DNA of 64,000 bases from Sphaerulina vaccinii (Eukaryota; Ascomycota; Dothideomycetes; Mycosphaerellales; Mycosphaerellaceae). Location of the stretch: NCBI GenBank assembly GCA_022570795.1, contig JAKUDP010000006.1, positions 372,001 to 436,000 of the forward strand, given 5' to 3'. Of the stretch, positions 29,535 through 40,661 are shown in pieces. The position numbers and the translations under genes were made by a program. The notes beneath the pieces were generated by a model. The model was not told the DNA's origin and did not search any database. It saw nothing but the letters and a program-made list of their open reading frames with translations. The stretch's first letter is position 1. Every line of letters begins with the position of its first letter.

Positions 29535-31964
29535 ATGGCAGACACTACAGCAGCACCAGCACCAGCAACGAACGGCGGAGACAATCAGGCTAGAGGGGGC
29601 CGTGGAGGAGGACGAGGGCGAGGCGGTCAAAGGGGTGGCGCAAATCAGCACAACGGTTTTCCCAACGATCGAGGCGCTGATAGAACAAGAGCCGATGGTG
29701 GGAGTGGGAATCGCGGGCGCGGAAGGGGTAGAGGGCGAGGAGCTGGTCGAGGTGGGAGAGGAGACTCAAATCACAACAATCGCGACAGAGCATTCAGCAA
29801 CAGCCAGCAAGATGCAACAGCAGTACAACCGAACCCAGAACCTGGTGGAACGGGCGTCTTTGGTGCTCGCCTGACCAAAGACGCCGCGGAGAAGACCCAA
29901 GGCGAGGGAGCGGGTGCGCAGGTTGAGGGCGGCGACGATGTGGAGGCGGAAGTGTGCTTTATCTGTGCATCTACAGTCTCACACAACTGTGTCGCGCCTT
30001 GCAACCACCGCACCTGCCACATTTGCGCACTCCGAATGCGCGCACTGTACAAGACGAAAGCTTGTGCACACTGCAGAACGGAGGCCGCCAATGTGATCTT
30101 TACTGATGATGCTGAGAAGAGGTATGAAGACTATGCTGAAGGTGACTTCTTCCGGACAGACAAGAATCTCGGCATCAGCTACGAAAAGCCTGATATTCTC
30201 GAAGATACCGTCCTGTTGTTGAGATACAATTGTCCTGATCAGGACTGCGATGAAGCATGCTTGGGATGGCCAGATTTGCATCGTCATGTTCGCCATCAGC
30301 ATAACAAAGTCATGTGTGACTTGTGTACCAGGAACAAGAAGGTCTTTACACACGAACATGAGCTGTTCACCCATGCAGAATTGAAACGACACGAGAAGAA
30401 CGGAGACGATATCCCGGGAGCTGTAGATCAGAGTGGGTTTAAGGGACACCCAGAATGTGGTTTCTGCCGGAGAAGGTTCTACGGCGCTGATGAGCTCTTC
30501 ACGCATTGTCGTGAGGCCCACGAAAGATGTCACTTGTGCGACAGGCGCAACGGCGACAACAGCCCTCAGTACTTCTTGAATTACGACGCTCTGGAAAAGC
30601 ACTTTACTAACGACCACTTCCCATGTCTCGACAAGGAGTGCCAGGAGAAGAAGTTCGTGGTGTTTGACTCCAAGCTGGACCTGCAAGATCATCAACTGAA
30701 AGAGCATCCTAACGGAATGTCGAAAGATGCACTCAGAGATGCACGCAGAGTAGACATCTCTGCCTTTGACTACAGGCCACAGTACCAAGAGCCAACTCGC
30801 GGTCGAGGTGGCAGGCGTGGAGGTCGTGGACGCGATCCAAATGCAGAGCCCTTACCCGCATCCTCGGCCGGTAACATGAGCCGAGCTGAAGTGGCGCATC
30901 AACGTGAGCGAGAGATTCACAGCGCACAGTCCGTGTCTGCTCGATCATTCGGAGGCCAGCTCAGCGCGCCAACTCCAGCTCAAGCCGCTACAAGAGCAGC
31001 CGCCGCGCAACCAGCAGCCGCACAAGCTGCGCCCACATCTCCACGCCCTGCAACAGCACTTACACCACAAGAACAAGCACGACAACTTCGTCATGCTGCA
31101 GTTAACGAACGTGCATCGAACTTGGCACGTAATGAGAAAGTGAAAATGGACGAGTTCCGTGAGCGCGTATCAGCATACACCAGAGGTGGCATCTCTCCTG
31201 GGGACCTGATTGACGCATTCTTCTCGATCTTCGACACGTCGTCTAATGAACTGGGAAAGCTCATCAACGAATTAGCAGACATCTTTGAAGTGCCCGGCAA
31301 GCGCGACTCTCTTCTGAAAGCATGGGCAGACTGGAAGGCTGTCAACGAAGACTATCCGACTCTACCAGGTCCATCTGGCGCAAACACAACTGCCGCTGGA
31401 GTCCTCGGTAAAGGTGTTGGAGCTTCGCGAGTGCTGAAGCTGAAGAGCTCCACAGCCAAAAGCTCGCAATCAGCAGTCGGCCGTCAAGCTTCATGGGGCA
31501 CAGCAAGCAATTCGCCTGCCGCATCCTCAAGCAATCCCTTCCCATCTCTCCCACCACGTAACGGAGGCTCATCCATCCCAGGCCGAGGCAATGCCGCTCC
31601 AGCCCCAACGCCTAGCTGGCTCGCCGCGCGCCCAGCTCCTGGTTCCGCCGCACGCTCACCAGCAATGACTCCTTCCAGCTCAGCTCGAGCTTCTCCTGCC
31701 ATCAACGCAAGACCTAGCACGAATGTGAGAAGTGCTGATCTCTTCCCTGCTCTGCCTGCAGCGAAGAAACCTACGAGCACCGTCTTCTCGCCTGGGTATA
31801 CTGGACGAGGAATCATCAGAGTTAATTCTGGCAATCCTGCGGCTAATGCTTGGGCAGGTGGTAGTGGGACTTCTACGCCTATGCCAGAAGCTGCGAGAGA
31901 GGATGATGAGAGTGTTGCTAGGAAGGGGAAGAAGGGGAAGCAGATTGTTTTCAAGTGGGGATAG
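29535..31964 (+). CDS. HEL2: E3 ubiquitin ligase Hel2/ZNF598, ribosome quality control
   Basis: A single exon of 809 residues from the ATG at 29535 (MADTTAAP). An RGG/Gly-rich N-terminal tract (residues 18-75) could bind RNA. The RING domain is at about 140-180 (CFICASTVSHNCVAPCNHRT...CAHCR), followed by C2H2-type fingers at about 235-395 (CPDQDCDEACLGWPDLHRHV, CDLC, CGFCRRRFYGADELFTHC, CHLC, HFPCLDKEC). The Ala/Pro/Ser-rich C-terminal half ends in a Lys-rich tail. Order and spacing match yeast Hel2 and human ZNF598. The enzyme senses collided ribosomes and ubiquitylates 40S proteins in the cytosol. An in-frame non-ATG extension upstream (to 29400) is not needed. Zinc ligands appear intact. 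Confidence 0.92.
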   Translation: MADTTAAPAPATNGGDNQARGGRGGGRGRGGQRGGANQHNGFPNDRGADRTRADGGSGNRGRGRGRGRGAGRGGRGDSNHNNRDRAFSNSQQDATAVQPNPEPGGTGVFGARLTKDAAEKTQGEGAGAQVEGGDDVEAEVCFICASTVSHNCVAPCNHRTCHICALRMRALYKTKACAHCRTEAANVIFTDDAEKRYEDYAEGDFFRTDKNLGISYEKPDILEDTVLLLRYNCPDQDCDEACLGWPDLHRHVRHQHNKVMCDLCTRNKKVFTHEHELFTHAELKRHEKNGDDIPGAVDQSGFKGHPECGFCRRRFYGADELFTHCREAHERCHLCDRRNGDNSPQYFLNYDALEKHFTNDHFPCLDKECQEKKFVVFDSKLDLQDHQLKEHPNGMSKDALRDARRVDISAFDYRPQYQEPTRGRGGRRGGRGRDPNAEPLPASSAGNMSRAEVAHQREREIHSAQSVSARSFGGQLSAPTPAQAATRAAAAQPAAAQAAPTSPRPATALTPQEQARQLRHAAVNERASNLARNEKVKMDEFRERVSAYTRGGISPGDLIDAFFSIFDTSSNELGKLINELADIFEVPGKRDSLLKAWADWKAVNEDYPTLPGPSGANTTAAGVLGKGVGASRVLKLKSSTAKSSQSAVGRQASWGTASNSPAASSSNPFPSLPPRNGGSSIPGRGNAAPAPTPSWLAARPAPGSAARSPAMTPSSSARASPAINARPSTNVRSADLFPALPAAKKPTSTVFSPGYTGRGIIRVNSGNPAANAWAGGSGTSTPMPEAAREDDESVARKGKKGKQIVFKWG

Positions 31965-32308
31965 GTGCATGTGTGCAGTAATAGGTTAGCCAGTCGGTAA
32001 ACCAAGCGTGGACTCTCTTGACAATGCATAAGAAGGCGAAGAAAGCCTCCAAGTCACTACGAATTAAGCAACTGCATTGAGAAGCGGAAATGACTAGCCA
32101 GTAGGTAAATTGAAGTCGCTACTAGTATCAGTATAATCACGACTACTTAGATTCGTCGGCGACATCTTCTTCTCCATCCTCTCTGAAACGGCCATCCTCT
32201 TATAATACCAGTTGGAAAGGACACTCGGCGGCGTAGTCGCGGAGACAGGCCATATAATCATAATGCCTCTATGATACGGCCATTCTCTGACCATACTGGT
32301 GAGGTCGG
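31965..32308. other. Convergent 3' region between HEL2 and the 124-aa gene
   Basis: Two genes end towards each other here. A minus frame (32094-32330) overlaps the end of the 124-aa gene out of frame and lacks motifs. No clear hairpin or repeat is seen. Confidence 0.35.
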
Positions 32309-32812
32309 TCACTCGGCTGCGTTGCGGCATCGGAACGGCGGAGAAGAACCCTCCTTGATGGAGTCCTTGCCCTTCATTGTTACTGCATTATTGCCAGTGG
32401 ACGATTGAGCCAGGCGCTCCTGCTCTAGCTTCTTGCTATACTCATTTAATATGCCATCGTTTAGCCAGGTGATACGAATAGGTCCTCCGTAGTGTTTAGG
32501 ATATAGTACAGGTTTTGGGGTAGGTTGTCCAGCGTAAGGTCGTGGTCGTGGTGAACCATCATTACGTTTGATGTCTCCAATGAGTTGTCGTTGTATTTCT
32601 TTGATGGTTGCGTAATCGAGTGGTGAGGATGGGGAGTTGGACTTGGGTTTTGCGAGGCCATGATAGTGACCTTAGTGTCTCTTGGCTTGAGATGTGAAGC
32701 AAGACACTATAGGCGTCGAAGTGGAGTAGAATCCCTCGCGAAAGTGATGAAGGTATGCGAGAGCATGTATCGACAAGCTGAGCTCTCAACATTGCTTACG
32801 TAAATCCTGCAT
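32309..32812 (-). CDS. Hypothetical 124-residue protein with a 13-nt first exon
   Basis: Exons 32800-32812 (ATG plus ten bases) and 32309-32670 are joined by a 129-bp intron with a GTAAGC donor and CTAAG acceptor; the 375-nt total is in frame. The long exon has no usable ATG in this frame, but the frame reads as a well-formed protein: basic start, SPLDYATIKEIQRQLIGDIK helix, PRPRPYAGQPTPKPV, then HYGGPIRITWLNDGIL and a Lys/Glu/Gln-rich helix. No family is recognised. Its ATG lies 83 bp beyond the stop of the carotenoid oxygenase on the same strand, so shared transcription is possible. The exon pairing is inferred from frame and splice signals; an alternative upstream exon cannot be excluded. 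Confidence 0.55.
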
Positions 32813-32894
32813 GTTGATCGAGATGGAGCTGAGACTCGATTCGATATAGCATCAGAAGTTATGTATATGACTATTGTACCATCATACATACCTC

Positions 32895-34636
32895 TCACAA
32901 CGGCTCTAGCGCTCCCTGACCAGAAATGCCCCAAACATCGATGGGTTTGATAATTGGCTTGTATCCACCCAAAGCCTTCGCCGCCACCCAGTTGCCATGA
33001 ATCTGAGCCTTCATATGAAGTGGCAGCTGCACGATGGCGACTGGCTTCTCGAACTCCTTAGTATCAAGCACCACCAAGTCGCAGCGATTAGCAGCTCTGC
33101 GTTCGATTAGAGCGATTACGAATCCATCACCTTCTGGTGCATCTTCCGATCTGGGCACAAAGATTGGTTCTTGGACGCCTGAGTCGTCCCCAGCGTAGAA
33201 CCACTCAGTCTTACCAGTCTTGTTGCTGTGCTGAGCAATGCCGTTAAGACCTTGATAGACATTCTTGGTTCCATCGGATTTGTTGGGCATGAAAACGTTC
33301 AGCCAGCTGTAGTCGTACTTGCTCGTCATGAACCTCTCATCGATACGAGGGAACTCTGCAGGACAATCAAGAATGACCTCTGGGTCTTCGAGCATGCTGC
33401 GATCAGGCTGTGTAGGATCGATCTTCCACCTCACGAAATCAGCCTTCGAATCTGGGCTCGGCATCCTCGGATTCTTCTCATCAGGCGGGAAGAATGGAAA
33501 AGCATTATCGTGAACACAAGAGCTCTCAACAAAGACATTACCAGCTTCGTCTTCCCAAGCTCCAGCAGTGTGGATAGGCATGCAATTCTTCCAATCATAA
33601 GATCTCCATTCATGGGATTTCCAGCCTGCAGCTTTAGGATTGGCTGCATCTCGGGGAACGAGGATGAGAGTAGCACCTCGATTGTAATCCCATGCCCAGT
33701 GGTGTCCTCCGTTCTGCATTCGGGCAATGTTGGCTTCGAAAGGCCAGATGAACAAGATAAGCCAATTAGGTGTAATTGCGCAGTCATGGATGAAGCCGGG
33801 GGTTTCGTGGGGGTCTTGGACCCAGAATTCGTTGTGGATCTTGCCAGCACGGTCGATGGAGTAGGTCACAATGTCTCTGGAGCCGAGTCCTTTGGCTTCG
33901 TAGCCGAAGACGACAAGTTCGTCTTTGTATGGGTCGACTTTGGGGTGGGCTGTGAAGGTCTTGGATTTGATTTGCTTGAAGGGGTCGTAGCATCGGGTCT
34001 GCAGAGTGACAGGATCCACGGCGTATGGCAAGGCGACTTCTTTGAGTGCTAGCAAATGGTCTGCCCAATGCACAAGATTGGTGTTGGCGGTAGAATCCAC
34101 TGCAGCCCTGTTCGGCATTAGCTCAGTTCATAGCGGAGTGGCGATGACAGAACATACTTGACACACGGATGGTGCGTGTACGGGTTGCGGTAGAGACCAA
34201 ATAGAGCTTTGTTGGCACGACGCTCGAGCTTAAATCGTTCTGTTTCGATGTACTTGGTCTTCATGTCGACCCTGCCTTCGTGGAATTGGAAGACCGAGAT
34301 GTTGCCATCGCCATCGATTGGAACATTGTTCGGATGAGGTGGAACATAGGGATCGCACATGACACGATAGAAGCTGCCATCGATCTGCTTAGGAATCTCT
34401 CCCAGCACAACCAGATCTGCAACTTCTGCTTCTAGTCGACATGGTTGTGCAGATCCAGTCAGATCAGCTGCCACAGGCCATTTCGATTTGAGTCCATATG
34501 TCCAGTCATCTGATTTGGTGCCGACCTGAGCAAGAGCAGGGAGCTCGACTGCTGCTACTTCGACTCGTTCGGCTGTGGCTTCAGGCTTGAAGTCTACAGC
34601 TGGTAGCACTGGGAGAATTTCTACCAAAGTGGCCAT
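32895..34636 (-). CDS. Carotenoid/stilbene cleavage oxygenase
   Basis: Exons 34158-34636 and 32895-34107 are joined across a 50-bp intron (GTATGT...ACAG), giving 563 residues. The protein belongs to the RPE65/carotenoid cleavage dioxygenase family. It opens with GEIPKQIDGSFYRVMCDP and shows His-containing blade motifs that bind the catalytic Fe(II): FTAHPKVDP, GFIHDCAITPNW, CMPIHTAGAWED and, near the C-terminus, QIHGNWVAA. The length is normal for the fungal cytosolic members, which cleave carotenoids, apocarotenoids or lignostilbene-like phenolics with O2. No signal peptide is present. Fungal relatives can sit in carotenoid clusters, but no phytoene synthase or opsin gene lies nearby, so the substrate remains open. 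Confidence 0.9.
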
Positions 34637-35599
34637 CTTGTATGATGAGTGAGAGTAGGCAATAGTCTGTGATCAATGAAGGTCAGTAGTAGTTGTCAGA
34701 ATCAGGAGATCTGTACAGCTGAGGAGAACTCATATATCTCTCCTGCAATGTCACGAGGACAACGCTCAGCAAACGGCACTTCTCTCCACGCCCCAGAATC
34801 CCCGCACATCTACTCCATATTGCTTATACTAGATCCCAGTCAACGAATGAAGATTGTTGTATTTCAAGTGATGCCTTGCTAGGGGCAAACTAGGTGCACT
34901 CGGAGAGCCACCACAGAGCATCGGAGAAATCCACATGCTCGGAAAATTGCCACATTAGAGCGATACTTGTTGTACATTGTCAGTGCCGCTTCAGAATGGA
35001 TCCTCGGCGACCAGAGAGTCCGTTACTTTTGTCCTCGGTCGTATGGAGATCCTGGGACGCGTGTAGAGTCGACGTGAAGTGCTCACACTTGGCGTGGCTC
35101 TTTCGAAGAAGTCGATCACATTACGTCTTGGCTGGACAACCCGACCCAGGATGAGGCGGCTTGCGGCTCTCGCGGATGCCAGGCCAAAGATAAGATGCCA
35201 GAAACACACAGATCACTCTGGCACTGGAGCTGCGAAGCGATCGTGTTGTCCTTTTGTTGTGTTTCGCAGCAAAATAGACTGTAGCAGCCGGCTCTCAAAT
35301 CCTCTTTACAGAAGGCATTTCGCGACCAAGGAGCTTGGTAGTACCTTGGTGGGCGCCGAGCATTGAGCCATGGTGGCGGCTGACAGATGATGGACCTGGA
35401 GATTTTGATGATGGTGTCAGTGTAATCGTTGTTCTTGTTCGTGCGCGTGTCAAATTCGTTCACGCGTCGTGCTGATCTCTTCCGCGCAGACATCAGCCCG
35501 GCGAGGTAGCCATTTGCCAGCTCTTCTTTCTTCTTGTTGAGTACATCAACAATCATCCAGACGCTCATATATGCGAGATGCAGCGAGCAGCTGATAGCC
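34637..35599. other. Divergent promoter region, oxygenase gene and transcription factor gene
   Basis: It separates two divergently transcribed genes. A minus frame at 35116-35601 (162 codons) begins at an ATG overlapping the transcription factor start. Its first 70 codons look moderately protein-like, but the rest does not, and I could not extend it by splicing. Confidence 0.35.
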
Positions 35600-37701
35600 A
35601 TGAGCGAGAGTGCTCCTCGAAGTCGAAGACGTGAGCTCCCCGTAACTCTGCACTATGCCTGCATGACGCTGACTCGAGGAACTCTAGGCATTCTTACCAA
35701 GTCGAACATCTGCGAGTTCTGTAGTAAGCTATACTCGCGGCGGTAAGCGAAACACTCTAGGAACGTACGGCCACCACTGAGACCCTTAGTAGTGATGCAC
35801 TACGAAGGCATCAGGCAAGCTGCTCCGAGCGAGGCGAGCGCCCTTTAGAAACATCCGAACGCCAACGAGGGCGTGGTCGCCACTCGTGTGATCGCGTACG
35901 TGCAGTTCGCCACCATGTGAGGTGCGCTTCCTAACTATCCGTCTCAGTGTGTCAAGAAGAAGCTGTATTGCGATGGCAGGCAGCCATGTAGCACATGTGC
36001 TGCGAGGTCTGCGATCTGCTCCAACATATCAAGCAGCGCTGAAACCTCCAGAGGTGCCTCACAAGATCCTGAGATCAGAGTTCAACGGCACGTCTCTGAG
36101 TCGTTCCTGCTTCACGATGAAGAAGAAGTGGTTTTTTCATCTAGATTCAACTTCCCACGACCTGCATGTGCAGAAAGGCCACAACAAGAGGATGGCTTAG
36201 AGATCGCGTCTTCCACGGAGTTCGATTTTGACTTCATCGACAGTGTCTTCTATCCAGCGTTCTTCGCTTCTACTTCCTGGTCTGGGGCCGCACCTCTGGA
36301 TGCCGAGATGTTGTATGATGACGGCGACGCTGGTTCTGTCGAAGTCGACCTTAACAGATATGGTGTGTCCAGCTGCCTCGAGAGACTGGCACGTCTTCCA
36401 CAGACGATCGTCGACTTTGTGCCTAGACACAAGTCCTCACAAGCAGTCACAGATGCCACTCTTTCCAATCTCGAGCACATGTTCACTCCCAGGAACATCG
36501 TCAGGCACATCAATGACTACTTCCAGTACTGGCATTCAAACTCACGAGTGGTGCACCGGCCCTCATTCACACTCGGAGGGGTTAGCGATCCACTTTTGGT
36601 AGGGGTAGCACTGCTAGGCGCGATGTACTCGGCGTATCAGGACGAGCGAAGGATGGCTGGCTCAGTGATGCAACTTGCAGAGGAGTATATCTTCGAAAAC
36701 TTGCCAACAGGCCGGAAGCATGAGCTTGAACGTCACGATCATGACAAAGTCGCTGTTCAGAGCATACAAGCTGGTCTGTGCATGATCGTCATACAGTTCT
36801 GGACTGGCGATGCGCAATCTAAGCATAGGACCATGACACTACGCTTCAGCCAGACAATTGAAGTACGCACTAAGATCACCTCCGGCTTGAGCACAGCTGA
36901 TGCGCGCACTCTTTCAGGCTTGCCACCATATTGATCTACTACGAACCATTCATAAGCTTGAGGATAGAGTCAGTGAGCAGACGTGGTTGAACGTCGAATC
37001 TCGTATTAGGTGCGCTATCAGTCCAAACTCGAGAGAGACATAGCTGATTGGTCCCAAACACGATAGAGTGGCTACCTATCTGACACTTCTAGATTGTGCC
37101 TTTCTCTTCTTTCGAGGCATACCTCTGCGCATTCTCAGCTCTGAGATCGAAGGCGACTTCCCATGCGACGAAGCCGTATTTGACGCTGAGCATCCTTTCG
37201 CCGTATCTCAGTTCACTTTCGAGCGAAGCATAAGACCAAGACAAGCATTTAAGTGGTTGTGCGCCACGGACACAAGTCGCAAAGAGCAGCTGCCAGATAT
37301 CATCATGCTGGACACCTTTATCCTTATTCACAGTAAGTTCCTAAAGCTACTCTCAGAAGTACCGTGCTTACCACGTACTGTGATTAGTGCTCTACCGCTT
37401 CACCAACGACACCCTCACTCTAAGTGTATGCGGTCCAGCTTCTAAAGAAGACATCCATGCTCGCACAACCGACATACGACATGCACTCGACCGGTGGCAC
37501 AAGTTGTGGAAGCTGTTGAAAGCTCAAGCGCAAGAGCAGGGTTTATGGGAAACCTTTGGATTCTGGAAGAATGGCGATCAGTACGAGACCGCTACTCGTC
37601 TACTACTATCCAAATCTGCTCAGCCTCATCTGACAAGACTCTTGGCCAGTCATGTTGATCGACTGGATCTGTTGAAGCAGTTAACGACGAAAGCACAATG
37701 A
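35600..37701 (+). CDS. C2H2 plus Zn2Cys6 transcription factor with fungal-specific regulatory domain
   Basis: Six exons: 35600-35742, 35790-35895, 35948-36862, 36918-37009, 37067-37332 and 37388-37701 (1,836 nt, 611 aa). The introns are 47-57 bp. Splicing intron 1 completes a C2HC finger, CEFCSKLYSRRSDALRRHQASC in parts (Cys38, Cys41, His55, Cys59). Splicing intron 2 at GTACGT completes a perfect zinc cluster, CDRCVKKKLYC then DGRQPCSTC and a final Cys (residues 81-107). The Fungal_trans region follows (HINDYFQYWHSNSRVVHRPSF at about 255-275, LLDCAFLFF later). Residues 15-34 may be a seventh intron (35641-35700, in frame). It is a nuclear regulator; targets are unknown. The tandem C2H2/Zn2Cys6 layout is a known ascomycete class. 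Confidence 0.85.
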
Positions 37702-37825
37702 AGAGGACTATGCCCTGCGGTAGTCTGTCTACACTTGGTAAGCAGCGCTCTCAGACAATGCGCCGCTCCCGTCTGTCGCCTCTACCTGTGCCCGAGTCTC
37801 ATGAATCTGGAGGCGAGCAAGACCT

Positions 37826-38524
37826 TCAGCCTGGAAGGCTAGACATGCCTGAGATCTGGCGCAGGCCCGCTTCTCCACTCAGCGCGTATGTTTGACCACG
37901 TGCCTTTGCAGCCAACTTCTCGCGATGAATGACTGGAGCGCTCACCAGTTTCCGAAGTATCTGCTTGTCAGCGCCGTCCAGGACTTCAAGAGCAACCTGT
38001 CGACTATAAGCAACGGTTTCGAGCACCTGATAGAGGCGCTCGCCCCAGAGCCTGGAACCTGGCGTAGACGCCTGCCCTCCAACACTGATCTCGCAAGTGC
38101 CATACTTTTGACACCGGATCACCTCCTCCCAGATCATGACCGCGCGCTGCTCCAGCTCATATGGCTTGCTTGGGTCGTTGCAGATCATCGCGATCTCGGC
38201 GTCCGCGACAGTCTCCTTCTTGCTCCACTCCCAGGCATCCTCGCAGCCCTCCGGGGGTGGTCGCTCTATCATGTCGCGAATGGCGTTCATGAAGATCACG
38301 ATCCACTCATTCCTCTCTCGGTTGCCAGGCTCGTCATGGTCCTTGGCTGGAATGGTACCTGAATTTCGTGGTAGTGCATCAACATCGTCAGAGTCGTTTG
38401 CGGGCAGATTTGTGACTGGAACATGAAGCTCATATGTGGTTTCATCGTACATCTTTGCTCGTGTAACCCAATCCCGAACCAAGGGACTGTAAGTTCCGCT
38501 ACGAGGCCGCGGGAGTCCAGACAT
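37826..38524 (-). CDS. Hypothetical protein, 232 residues
   Basis: A single open frame from the ATG at 38524, with an ordinary composition and several conserved-looking amphipathic stretches (EWIVIFMNAIRDMIERPPPE, AVMIWEEVIRC, LWGERLYQVLETVAYSRQVA). No signal peptide, membrane helix or known domain is seen. The start MSGLPRPRSGTYSPLVRDWV is basic. It ends convergently, 125 bp from the transcription factor stop. The opposite strand has competing short frames (37892-38362), but they lack a protein-like pattern. The gene call rests on length and composition only. Confidence 0.5.
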   Translation of the reverse strand: MSGLPRPRSGTYSPLVRDWVTRAKMYDETTYELHVPVTNLPANDSDDVDALPRNSGTIPAKDHDEPGNRERNEWIVIFMNAIRDMIERPPPEGCEDAWEWSKKETVADAEIAMICNDPSKPYELEQRAVMIWEEVIRCQKYGTCEISVGGQASTPGSRLWGERLYQVLETVAYSRQVALEVLDGADKQILRKLVSAPVIHREKLAAKARGQTYALSGEAGLRQISGMSSLPG

Positions 38525-38949
38525 GGCAGGATCAGCTTGACTATCTGAACAAGGAGATACCTATAAGGCTGTTGTATCCGGCACACATGATAAAGCACCA
38601 GCAAGCAAACACATCGCTTTCGAAAAGTGCACTGGCAAACTCAGCAAAAACCCGGCTCTCGGTCGAAGCCTTCGCCACGATCGAGTAGCGAAAGGCTCCA
38701 TGATTCCCCAGGCTCGACTTCCAGACTACTGGCGACGGATCTGTGAAAGCATACGGCGACCAATACTCGCCAATACTGCATGCTAGCGAGCACGTGGGAT
38801 TTCTATGTCATGTCGCACAGGAGAACGTGGGTCTGCATGCAAGCGAGCATAGCTGCAGATCAGGTCCTTCCACCGCATCCGCTCAGCTGAGGTTCTCGAA
38901 CATCATCTCTGGTCATCTACTCACGCTATTTCCCAGCTCCCGAATTCAG
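38525..38949. other. Divergent promoter region, 37826-38524 gene and membrane protein gene
   Basis: The frame of the membrane protein stays open upstream to 38743, but that extension has no membrane or conserved character and is treated as 5' leader. Confidence 0.35.
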
Positions 38950-40661
38950 ATGTCACTGACTTCTCGAGACACGGATTGTCCTGGCTTCGACGGTAACTCT
39001 GATTTCTATGGCCTTGGAATACGAATTGGCATCTATCTACAACGGACCTCCGCCTGGATCAGCAATTCTATCAATCCCTCTGGAGCGGCCGCCAATCATG
39101 ACGCGAATACTCTCTTCCTGATCGCTCTTCTGGCTGTTTTCGCAGTGGCACTCGGAAATGGGTCATTGCGACTCGTGGAAGCATATGTTATGCTCTTGCT
39201 CTCCAGTGGATTTTTCTTGACCGCAGTGTCATTTTTGGGGTTTCGAATCTACCTTTGGCAGCCATCAACTATCAGAGCCATAAGAGAAGGCATACTTGCC
39301 ATGTTTGGGATCATCCTCGAGAGCATTGGCAAACTTGTCCAAGCGAAGGAGCAGTCGACTACCGAGATTTTATCGCTCCCCTCACTCTCCGTGGCGATTC
39401 TGCATATGTGGATAGCTCCGATCAGACTTCCGAAGCAGAAGGTCGGGGGCATCGAACGCGTCAAGATGCTGTCACTTGGTGCAGCTTCCAAGATCAAACA
39501 TCCTGCCTTCTCTTGGGGAGGTGTCGCAGCCAGAGCTGCTGTAGGCACATTAGCATTCACTTTAAGCATCTGGCTCTGGTTCGGAAGTTCCACGCGCTTG
39601 ACTCCAGGCGGCAGATGCGATGCAGAAGCTTACTTCTTCGGCGTGCGAGAGATCTCGGGAAGTTTGCTTTTGTTCTTTAGAGTGGCTTCCATCATCCTCG
39701 CAGTCCCGGTCATATGGCTCCTATTGTGTCTCAGCAATATTGTCGTGCAACTGATCTCCCTCTCAAGGGACTGGCTAGTTCGGGATCGGGTCATCAAATG
39801 GATGGAGCGACACAGGGAAGGACGCTGGGATCAGCTCACCGCAGACCAGAAACATCTGTTCGGAGTTCTGATCGGAAGCGCGAATGCGATGACCCATCCG
39901 AGGACTCCCATGCTTCGTCCATGTATACGAGGACTTCGCCTCTTGATGCAGCGCGTACAACTGTCATCGCTCACTATTCTCGACGAGCTGCTGGAAAGGC
40001 TCGACGAGCGCATGCCAGATCAAGCTGCTGGCGATGACTTCTGGACAATCAGCGCCAATGAATTACCACCTCTCAGCCAGATAATCCATGCAAATATATC
40101 TTTCTGGAGCCGTGGCATTGATACGGAGGCCAAGGAGAAGGATTGCAATTTATCTACCACACTTTCGTAAGTCTTACAATTTCATGGATAGTGGACAGGC
40201 TCTGACATGCGCAGATGGCTTGATATCGCAATAAGCGCGACGCTGCACCTCTTCAATCTCGCAACCATGGCATGCTTCATCGCCTTCATCGAATTGACCA
40301 TCAGTGGAAGCAGCATATCTGGCGTGCATACAATTGGCACTACGGGTCAACTTATACCATTTGTCATTGGCATCATATCTTTTGCCAACTCTATCCGGGA
40401 GCTAGAAATGCTGTTTCTGCGCAAGGTATGAGCCTTTCCTTATGGTTGATATGGTGCAGCATTTGACGATATCAATAGCAATATCCTGACTGGCACAAAT
40501 TTTCCGTTGCCATGGTTCTCAGCCCATTCGGTGACATACAGACCAGAGTCTTCGAAACGGATACTGAATATGACAGCGAGAACACTGTCGATCAGCCTTA
40601 TGCATTGCCTACACGGAATTCACATGAGACTACTTCTGCCGGAGCCCTCTCTGACTCGTAG
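38950..40661 (+). CDS. Polytopic membrane protein of a fungal-specific family
   Basis: Exons 38950-40166, 40215-40425 and 40479-40661 (1,611 nt, 536 aa), with introns of 48 and 53 bp. I chose the ATG at 38950 because it immediately precedes the family-like start CPGFDGNSDFYGLGIRIGIY and YLQRTSAWISN. Hydrophobic segments follow at about residues 48-70, 74-96, 190-215, 240-265 and, after the first intron, two more (SATLHLFNLATMACFIAFI; QLIPFVIGIISFANS). The C-terminus is acidic and Thr/Ser-rich. This matches an uncharacterised ascomycete membrane-protein family I have seen with the same start; no transport or enzyme motif is visible. The location is probably plasma membrane or endomembrane. Confidence 0.8.

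Noticed and set aside
35116..35601. 162-codon minus frame starting opposite the transcription factor ATG
   Set aside because: Only the first part looks protein-like; no splice partner was found, and both ATGs fall in the same CATG palindrome.
35896..35947. Alternative short 31-nt intron starting at GTGAGG (35917) in the transcription factor
   Set aside because: It gives a zinc cluster lacking its second Cys, whereas the GTACGT donor at 35896 gives a perfect Zn2Cys6 pattern.
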